DNA of 47,455 bases from an uncultured Acidobacteriota bacterium (GTDB taxonomy: Bacteria; Acidobacteriota; UBA6911; CAINFC01), in assembly GCA_903847975.1 (NCBI GenBank), contig CAINFC010000168.1, forward strand, positions 1 to 47,455. Direction: 5' to 3'. Below, piece by piece: positions 42,068 to 47,455 of the stretch. The notes under the pieces are model-generated. The model was not told where the DNA came from, did no database searches, and worked only from the letters and a program-made list of their open reading frames with translations. A program made the position numbers and the translations under genes. Numbering within the stretch: the first letter of the stretch is position 1; each line of letters starts with the position of its first letter.

Positions 42068-42859
42068 TCAGAGCAGACCCTCGGTCCTTTTGCGCTGCAG
42101 GACGACGGATTCCCCGAGCCTGGCAAGGGCATCGATAAAGCCCACTGCAAAACTGCCGGGCCCCAGGGACTGCTCCGCCGCCATCTCGCCGGCAATGCCC
42201 ATGGTCGTCATGGCGTGAGCCGCGGCGGCAAACGGATCGTCATGGACCGCGGCGAAAGCACCCGTCAAGGCGGAGGCGGCGCAACCCATGCCGGTTACGC
42301 GGCTCATCAGCGGATGGCCGTTGAAAATTCGCACCATTCTGTCGTTGCTCACGATCAGGTCGGCGGCTCCACTGACGGAAACCACGCATTCCGCCGCCCG
42401 GGACAGCGCCAGGGCCTCCTCCTGGACCTCCGCCGGAGTGTGCACGCTGTCCACTCCCCGGGTTCCGGACCGCTCGCAAAGCAGGGAGCGGATCTCGGAA
42501 GCGTTTCCGCGGATAATGGTCGGACGGACGGATTCAATCAGCCGGAGCGCCGTTTCCGTCCGGAAGCGGGTTGCCCCGCTCCCGACCGGATCCAGCACCA
42601 CCGGGATTTGCCTCTGCCGGGCGGCACGTCCCGCCCGGCACATGGCTTCCACCCAGGGGCCGCTCAGCGTGCCGATGTTGAGGACCAGCGCCCGGGAAAG
42701 GCCAACCATCTCTTCCACCTCTTCCAAGGCGTGGGCCATCACCGGGGCAGCACCAATGGCCAGGAGGGTGTTGGCGGTAAAATTCATCACCACGTAGTTG
42801 GTGATGTTATGAACCAGAGGCGCCTGTGCGCGTATGGTCTGAATGTCTTTCCAGGGCAT
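42068..42859 (-). CDS. thiM: Hydroxyethylthiazole kinase
   Basis: The product has 263 residues of the ribokinase-like ThiM family. It opens with PLVHNITNYVVMNFTANTLLAIGAAPVMAH and continues with VLDPVGSGATRFR, IIRGNASEI and the late VTGMGCAASALTGAF with the catalytic-site Cys. ThiM phosphorylates 4-methyl-5-(2-hydroxyethyl)thiazole to salvage thiamine. No thiE, thiD or TPP riboswitch is in the window; the gene instead follows the PfkB kinase gene by 17 bp on the same strand. No clear ribosome site is seen, so coupling to the upstream gene is likely. Confidence 0.95.
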   Translation of the reverse strand: MPWKDIQTIRAQAPLVHNITNYVVMNFTANTLLAIGAAPVMAHALEEVEEMVGLSRALVLNIGTLSGPWVEAMCRAGRAARQRQIPVVLDPVGSGATRFRTETALRLIESVRPTIIRGNASEIRSLLCERSGTRGVDSVHTPAEVQEEALALSRAAECVVSVSGAADLIVSNDRMVRIFNGHPLMSRVTGMGCAASALTGAFAAVHDDPFAAAAHAMTTMGIAGEMAAEQSLGPGSFAVGFIDALARLGESVVLQRKRTEGLL

Positions 42860-42876
42860 CGTCTGTCCGCTCGGGC

Positions 42877-43959
42877 CTAACGCTGAATCCGGGCGGATCC
42901 GCCCTTGGCGAAAGCCCTCACCTGGTCTACGGTAGCCATGGTCGTGTCACCCGGGAAAGTAGTCAGCAGCGCTCCGTGGGCCCAGCCCAGCCTCACGGCA
43001 TCTTCCGGGGCTTCTCCGGTGAGCATGCCGTAGAAAAATCCCGCGGCATAGCCGTCGCCCCCGCCAACCCGGTCCACGACATCCAGCTCGCAGGCAGGAG
43101 CCACAAAAGTTTCGCCGTTTACCCAGGCAACGGCGCCCCAGCTGTGACGGTTGGTGGAATGAACTTCTCGCAGGGTGGTGGCCACCACTCTCACCTGCGG
43201 ATACATGGCAACCACCTTGTCGATCATCCCGAAGAAGGTGCTTGGATCCAGCTGGGATTTGGCGGCCACTTCCGGCCCAGGGATCCCCAGGCCCAGCTGC
43301 AGATCCTCTTCGTTGCCGACCAGGACGTCGACATTCTCCACAATCCGGGCAATCACCGCCAGGGCCCTCTGGTGGCCGCCCCAGATGTTCCAAAGCTTGG
43401 CCCGGTAGTTGAGATCGAAGGAGGTTACCGCACCGGCGGCCTTGGCGGCCTTCATCCCTTCGATGATCAGCTCGCCCGTGGTTTCCGACAGGGCGGCAAA
43501 GATGCCGCCGCTATGAAACCAGCGCACGCCGCTCTCAAAAATGGCCTTCCAGTCGAAATCGCCCGGCTGGAGCATGGCACCCGCTTCGTGGCTGCGGTTG
43601 TAGAAAACCACCGGAGCTCGAACTCCCTGGCCGCGGTCGCTGTATACCGTCGCCATGTTCGGACCATTGACCCCGTTGTGCGCAAAACGCTTGTAAAAAG
43701 GCCTGACGCCCATGGCCCGGACCCGCTCGGCAATCAGGTCGCCGATCGGATAGTCCACCATGGCGGTGGCGATTCCCGTTTTCAGCCCGAAGCAGTCCGA
43801 AAGATTGGCGGCGCAGTTAAACTCCCCTCCGCTGACATGGATCTGGCACTCCGTCGCCTTGCGAAAGGGCACCACGCCGGGATCCAGCCTATGAACCAGC
43901 GCCCCGAGAGAAAGAAAATCAAGAGCGCCCTCCTGCGGAATGGACAAACCATACTTCAT
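42877..43959 (-). CDS. PfkB-family sugar kinase, 2-keto-3-deoxygluconate kinase-like
   Basis: The product has 360 residues of the PfkB/ribokinase family. It has VSGGEFNCAANLS near the start (substrate loop), FYNRSHEAGAMLQPGDFDW, FDLNYRAKLW, VLVGNEEDLQLGLG and the anion-hole/catalytic motif DRVGGGDGYAAGFFYG (Asp as base). The FDLNYRxxLW and NEED segments are typical of 2-keto-3-deoxygluconate kinases, which phosphorylate an intermediate of uronate and gluconate breakdown. A GGAGGGGAG lies before the ATG. It is followed 17 bp later by thiM. The nearby sulfatase suggests polysaccharide use, but the exact sugar is not certain. Confidence 0.88.
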   Translation of the reverse strand: MKYGLSIPQEGALDFLSLGALVHRLDPGVVPFRKATECQIHVSGGEFNCAANLSDCFGLKTGIATAMVDYPIGDLIAERVRAMGVRPFYKRFAHNGVNGPNMATVYSDRGQGVRAPVVFYNRSHEAGAMLQPGDFDWKAIFESGVRWFHSGGIFAALSETTGELIIEGMKAAKAAGAVTSFDLNYRAKLWNIWGGHQRALAVIARIVENVDVLVGNEEDLQLGLGIPGPEVAAKSQLDPSTFFGMIDKVVAMYPQVRVVATTLREVHSTNRHSWGAVAWVNGETFVAPACELDVVDRVGGGDGYAAGFFYGMLTGEAPEDAVRLGWAHGALLTTFPGDTTMATVDQVRAFAKGGSARIQR

Positions 43960-44041
43960 AGCAATCTCCCCTCCCTGTTAAAATGACATAAATGAATTTC
44001 CGGATTTGCACCCCAGGCGATTTTAGGGTTCCCGGTCAAAA

Positions 44042-44086
44042 TTGTCAAACACAGCTTGACATCCACCCGGTCGTGTCAATTATAGT
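44042..44086 (+). promoter_or_regulatory. Promoter with three TGTCAA/TTGACA half-sites
   Basis: TTGACA at 44056-44061 and TATAGT at 44081-44086 resemble a sigma-70 promoter with a 19-bp spacer. TTGTCAA at 44042 and TGTCAA at 44074-44079 form inverted pairs with the central TTGACA, as an operator might. The -10 lies only 9 bp from the ATG of the PHP-like gene, and no ribosome site is present, so the mRNA could be leaderless. Confidence 0.5.
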
Positions 44087-44095
44087 AATTGGCGT

Positions 44096-45115
44096 ATGTA
44101 TAAACGGATGATCCTGTGTTTCGGCCTTCCGGTTCTGATCGCCCTGATTCTGCCCGCTCCGGAATCCGCCGCCCAAAGCATCCTGACTCCCGGCACGGGA
44201 ATTTCCGGTGCGCTCTTCCCGCTGCGAGAAATGGACATGCACCTGCACGCCGGCATGGAGCGGCAGGAGGACCTGAGCCGATGGATCGACCGGATGGTGG
44301 AGGACGGCCGCCGCGCCATTGTACTCCTGGATCACCTGGAGCTGTACCGCAGGACGCCGGAGGAGCTGGCCGCCTGGAACGAAAAAAACCATTTCCCCGG
44401 CCGCTACCGGGGCGGCCCCGAGGGGCACCGGGCCCTGATGAACGATTTCCGGCAGGCCGCGGAAGCCCGCCGTGATGTGCTCCTTTTCAGCGGCTGGGAG
44501 ATTTCCGAAACCGAGCTGGATGAAACCCTGGAGGCCGCCCCGATGCGCATGGCCGAAGTGATCGGGTGGCACATCTCCCCTCGCAACGGACGGAAAGCCC
44601 CCGACGGCCAGGATCTGCTCCGGCGGGTGCGGCAAATCCGGGAAGCGCAGAACCGGTTCCCGGTGCCCATGATCGTCTTTCATCCGTTCAGCATGCGGCT
44701 GGAAAACCTGAGCCGGACGGCGTCCGCTGCGGGGCGCGACCCCAAAACGCTCTCCGTTTCCGAGTGCCGCTTTTTTCAGCCCGGGGAGCAGGAGGAGCTG
44801 GCGCAGCTCCTGCGCGGCAGCTCCATTTACATCGAGATGTCCCTGGACCACGATCGCTACTGGGATTATCCCGCCATGCGCGAGGCGCTGATCGCCGATA
44901 TCCGGCCGCTGGCCGAAAAAGGCGTCTCCTTCACCATCGCTACGGACCACCACTCGGTGGCGGCCGCCGCCCGCCCGTTTCATCCCGAACGCTATTGTCT
45001 TCCCTGCGGGGTCACCGCGGAAAACAGCAACACCCTGATCCGGGAGCTTTTGGCCGCACGAGCCAGGAAGGCTCTGCAGACCGCACCGGCCGCCGCTCCC
45101 CCCATTTTCCCCTGA
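44096..45115 (+). CDS. Exported PHP-like metal-dependent hydrolase
   Basis: The product has 339 residues with a signal peptide (about 1-26, cleavage near SAAQ). Metal-site patterns in order are REMDMHLHAG (about 44-53), LLFSGWEIS, VIGWHIS, IVFHPFSM and ATDHHS (about 284). This His/Asp/Glu layout matches the PHP or amidohydrolase-like superfamily, though the family is not certain. The substrate is unknown. It is followed 13 bp later by a sulfatase gene, so they are probably cotranscribed; a role in processing a sulfated or phosphorylated compound is inferred. No ribosome site precedes the ATG. Confidence 0.72.
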   Translation: MYKRMILCFGLPVLIALILPAPESAAQSILTPGTGISGALFPLREMDMHLHAGMERQEDLSRWIDRMVEDGRRAIVLLDHLELYRRTPEELAAWNEKNHFPGRYRGGPEGHRALMNDFRQAAEARRDVLLFSGWEISETELDETLEAAPMRMAEVIGWHISPRNGRKAPDGQDLLRRVRQIREAQNRFPVPMIVFHPFSMRLENLSRTASAAGRDPKTLSVSECRFFQPGEQEELAQLLRGSSIYIEMSLDHDRYWDYPAMREALIADIRPLAEKGVSFTIATDHHSVAAAARPFHPERYCLPCGVTAENSNTLIRELLAARARKALQTAPAAAPPIFP

Positions 45116-45128
45116 GGATTTCATAACC

Positions 45129-46994
45129 ATGCAACGACGCGCTTTCCTTTCCACCCTGGCCTCTGCCGCGCTCCTCCCGGAACAGCCGCAGGCCTCGACC
45201 TCCGAACCCGCCCTTCCTCCCCCGAACATTCTCTGGATTGTCAGCGAGGACAACAATCCCTATCTGGGAGCCTACGGGGATCCTGTCGCCGAAACCCCCA
45301 CCCTAGACCGGCTGGCAGCGGAAGGGGTGCTGTATCAAAACTGCTTCTCTCCCGCGCCGGTCTGCGCCCCCACACGCTTCACCCTGATCACCGGGGTGTA
45401 TGCCACCAGCTGCGGCCCCGCGGAGCATATGCGCGCCCAGGGAAACATCCCGCCTTTTCTGCGCGGCTTTCCCGCCTATTTGCGCGAAGCCGGCTATTAC
45501 TGCACCAACAACGCCAAGACCGATTACAACGCGGCCATCGACCTGAAAGACACCTGGGACGAATGCAGCAAGCAGGCCCACTGGCGGAAGCGCCCGGCCG
45601 GCAAGCCTTTCTTTGCGATCTTCAACCACGAGGTGACCCACGAAAGCCAGGTGTTCCCCAGCAATCAGGCCAAGTACGAGCCGCGCAGCCGTCCGACCGA
45701 TCCGTCGAAAGTCCGGGTTCCCGCCTACCACCCCGATATTCCCGAAATACGGGAGGACCGGGCCCACTACTACGACCAGATGGCCCGGCTGGACCAGCAG
45801 GTGGCTGTGCTGCTCCAGGCCCTGGAAGAAGACGGGCTGGCGGAAAGCACCATCGTGTTTTATTACGGCGACAACGGGGGGGTGCTTCCGCGGAGCAAGC
45901 GCTTCTGCTTCGACAGCGGCCTGCATGTGCCCCTGATCATCCGCTTTCCGAAAAAGTATGCCCACCTGGCTCCCGCCGGGCCCGGATCGAAAATCTCCGC
46001 TCCGCTGACCTTTGTCGATTTCGCCCCTACCCTCCTCCGGCTGGCCGGGCTGCCGCCCAGGGACTACATGCAGGGGAAAGCCTTTCTGGGCGCCCCGGGC
46101 CTGTCCCCCGGGAAATACGCCTTCAGTTTCCGGAACCGTATGGACGAGCGCTACGACATGGTCCGCACCGTGCGGGACGAGCGATTCCGATATACCCGCA
46201 ATTTCATGCCGCACCTGATCTATGGCCAGCACGTCCAGTACCTTTGGCAGCAGCGGGGTGTGGGCGCCTGGGAAAGCCTTTACCGGCAGGGGAAGCTTCA
46301 CGGGGCGCAAAAAGCTTTCTGGGAAGAAAAGCCTTTTGAGGAGCTGTACGATCTGAAAAATGATCCGGATGAAATCCGCAACCTGGCGCAAAGCAAGGAC
46401 CATCAGCAAATCCTGAAGCGGATGCGCGGCGAGCTGGAAAAGCACATTCTGGCGGTCCGCGACAATGGATTTATCCCGGAAGGTTCGACCCTGGAGGGCT
46501 ATCTACCCAGCCGGGATCCGGGAAAATATCCCCTGGAGCGAATATTGGAAACGGCCAACGAAGTCTGCCGGAGGGATCCGGCAGGACTGCCCGGAATCCT
46601 CCGCTGGATGGAGGACGAAAACGAATGCATCCGCTACTGGGCCGTTCTGGGCTGCGTCATGCTGCGGGAAAAGGCCGGAAAAGCGGAAGCCGCGCTGCGC
46701 AAGCATCTCCGGCAGGACCTTCCCCCGATTCAGGTGGCCGCCGCCGAAGCCCTGTGCTACCTCGGAGGCGAGCAGTCCGCCCTGCCTTTCCTGGAAGCCA
46801 CGCTGCGAAGCCATGCCAATCCCTGGGTGCGGCTGCAGGCGGCCAACGCCCTGCAGAATATCGGCGAAAAGGCCCGGCCGGCCATAGGCGCTCTGGAGCA
46901 GGCCACGCGGGACGCCAACAACTACGTGGTGCGCGCCGCCGGCTACACCTATGCGGTGCTGAAAGGAATTCCCCCGCCGCAGGAGCGCGGCTAG
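45129..46994 (+). CDS. Sulfatase with C-terminal HEAT repeats
   Basis: The product has 621 residues. The N-terminus MQRRAFLSTLASAALLP carries a twin-arginine-like RRAFL motif before a short hydrophobic stretch. The sulfatase domain (about 35-470) has the formylglycine motif VCAPTRFTLITG (Cys to be converted), metal ligands in SEDNNPYLGAYG and YYGDNGG, and FNHEVTHES. The subfamily resembles heparan N-sulfatase-type or arylsulfatases, but the substrate cannot be set. Residues about 490-615 form HEAT-like helices (IQVAAAEALCYLG, PWVRLQAANALQNIGEKARPAI). It needs a formylglycine-generating or anaerobic sulfatase-maturing enzyme that is not in the window. It lies just downstream of the PHP-like gene. 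Confidence 0.92.
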   Translation: MQRRAFLSTLASAALLPEQPQASTSEPALPPPNILWIVSEDNNPYLGAYGDPVAETPTLDRLAAEGVLYQNCFSPAPVCAPTRFTLITGVYATSCGPAEHMRAQGNIPPFLRGFPAYLREAGYYCTNNAKTDYNAAIDLKDTWDECSKQAHWRKRPAGKPFFAIFNHEVTHESQVFPSNQAKYEPRSRPTDPSKVRVPAYHPDIPEIREDRAHYYDQMARLDQQVAVLLQALEEDGLAESTIVFYYGDNGGVLPRSKRFCFDSGLHVPLIIRFPKKYAHLAPAGPGSKISAPLTFVDFAPTLLRLAGLPPRDYMQGKAFLGAPGLSPGKYAFSFRNRMDERYDMVRTVRDERFRYTRNFMPHLIYGQHVQYLWQQRGVGAWESLYRQGKLHGAQKAFWEEKPFEELYDLKNDPDEIRNLAQSKDHQQILKRMRGELEKHILAVRDNGFIPEGSTLEGYLPSRDPGKYPLERILETANEVCRRDPAGLPGILRWMEDENECIRYWAVLGCVMLREKAGKAEAALRKHLRQDLPPIQVAAAEALCYLGGEQSALPFLEATLRSHANPWVRLQAANALQNIGEKARPAIGALEQATRDANNYVVRAAGYTYAVLKGIPPPQERG

Positions 46995-47008
46995 CCGGCT
47001 CTTCCGGC

Positions 47009-47052
47009 CTGCGGCGCCGTTCTGTCCCCATCGGTCGGGGAAGGCGCCGCAG
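47009..47052 (+). terminator. Hairpin after the sulfatase gene, possible terminator
   Basis: CTGCGGCGCC (47009-47018) pairs perfectly with GGCGCCGCAG (47043-47052), with a CCCC/GGGG hairpin inside. It lies 14 bp after the stop codon. A T-run is absent. Confidence 0.5.
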
Positions 47053-47132
47053 CATCAATCCCTGGCAAACCGGGGCAGCCCTGAATGGTTTTCCGCCACT
47101 TTTTGCACCTTCATCCGAATTGTAAAACTGGC

Positions 47133-47259
47133 AAAAAGTCGTGATTCGATCCATAACAATCTCTCAAACGAAATCCGTTTGGAGTTCAAGCTTTAGCTTG
47201 CTTGCCACGAGCGGAAACCTGCTTGAAGCACGCAGCCTAAAGGCTGTACTCAAAACGGC
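47133..47259 (+). repeat. Cloverleaf-type palindromic repeat, copy 4, with its leader
   Basis: This is a perfect 127-bp match to 47329-47455. The hairpins are CAAGC-TTTA-GCTTG, AGCGG-AAAC-CTGCT (one G-T pair) and CAGCC-TAAA-GGCTG. The outer stem (TCAAACGAAA.. with ..TTTCGTTTGA) is better matched than in copies 1 and 2; its right arm runs on to 47270 in this copy. The leader is AAAAAGTCGTGATTCGATCC. Confidence 0.9.
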
Positions 47260-47328
47260 TTTCGTTTGAAAGTTTGTTTTCGGGTGTTTTTAGGCCTTTT
47301 TCCGGGCCATCATTTTTGATAATCTCGT
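47260..47328 (+). repeat. Right arm of the copy 4 outer stem and spacer module
   Basis: It begins with the remainder of the outer stem of copy 4 and the TTTTCGGGTGTTTTT tail seen after other copies. CCTTTTT near 47295 and AAAAAGTC at 47329 bound another CTTTTT...AAAAAG module like those at 18066 and 47097. Confidence 0.7.
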
Positions 47329-47455
47329 AAAAAGTCGTGATTCGATCCATAACAATCTCTCAAACGAAATCCGTTTGGAGTTCAAGCTTTAGCTTGCTTG
47401 CCACGAGCGGAAACCTGCTTGAAGCACGCAGCCTAAAGGCTGTACTCAAAACGGC
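47329..47455 (+). repeat. Cloverleaf-type palindromic repeat, copy 5, cut by the window end
   Basis: This is identical to 47133-47259 and is truncated within the right arm of the outer stem by the end of the sequence. Confidence 0.9.

Noticed and set aside
43960-44095. TPP riboswitch for thiM and its upstream gene
   Set aside because: No CTGAGA-type thi-box or matching stems could be found upstream of the PfkB-thiM pair.

Overview
The window is a GC-rich (roughly 60%) bacterial chromosomal segment with about 30 protein genes and no recognisable RNA gene, prophage or CRISPR array. The gene mix suggests a Gram-negative, largely heterotrophic bacterium of the Acidobacteriota lineage, possibly Aminicenantia. 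It includes a FecR/DUF6600-like secreted protein, DUF1844, RapZ, a Bacteroidetes-like ParC/ParE pair, an OmcA/MtrC-type decaheme cytochrome, a DUF1080 lipoprotein, a Tat-type sulfatase, and large secreted IPT, Calx-beta and cohesin proteins with Ser/Thr-rich linkers. The taxonomic call is inference from gene content only.

Layout. 1-337: two tandem repeat copies. 338-8149: secreted His/Trp/Tyr-rich FecR protein, rapZ, a PhoPQ-activated-type alpha/beta hydrolase, a periplasmic ankyrin protein and a decaheme cytochrome. 8348-8470: an inverted copy of the same repeat. 8544-12258: parE-parC. 12448-17952: a DUF6788-like protein, a Calx-beta/CARDB secreted protein, and a translationally coupled LarA-type racemase plus MFS organic-acid transporter. 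17953-18632: a repeat-dense island. 18633-23963: an FKBP isomerase, then a tightly packed minus-strand series DUF1844, PhnP-like hydrolase, ribF, cstA and a small YbdD-like protein. 24209-36847: mazG, a large Ser/Thr-stalked propeller protein, an ABC adaptor and ATPase, queC, a secreted protein sharing a domain with the stalked protein, a subtilase with cohesin, and a DUF1080 lipoprotein. 37133-46994: SpoIIE phosphatase, TPR protein, glutaminyl cyclase, acyl-CoA dehydrogenase, thiM, a PfkB sugar kinase, and a PHP-like hydrolase with a sulfatase. 46995-47455: two more tandem repeats.

Themes. Many products are predicted to be exported: protease, sulfatase, ketodisaccharide-hydrolase-like lipoprotein, glutaminyl cyclase and adhesion-like proteins. 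Uptake and central carbon functions (CstA, MFS plus LarA, KDG-kinase-like, acyl-CoA dehydrogenase) fit a scavenger of polymers and organic acids. The decaheme cytochrome hints at extracellular electron transfer, but no porin or periplasmic partner lies nearby.

The most distinctive non-coding feature is a family of about 110-130 bp repeats that fold on paper into a cloverleaf: a long closing stem with three 5-bp hairpins carrying 4-nt loops. Loops vary while stems persist. The repeats are joined by spacer modules bounded by CTTTTT...AAAAAG inverted repeats. Both ends of the window fall inside such repeats, and the perfect duplication at the right end is exactly 127 bp, so the window looks like a whole contig broken at repeats.
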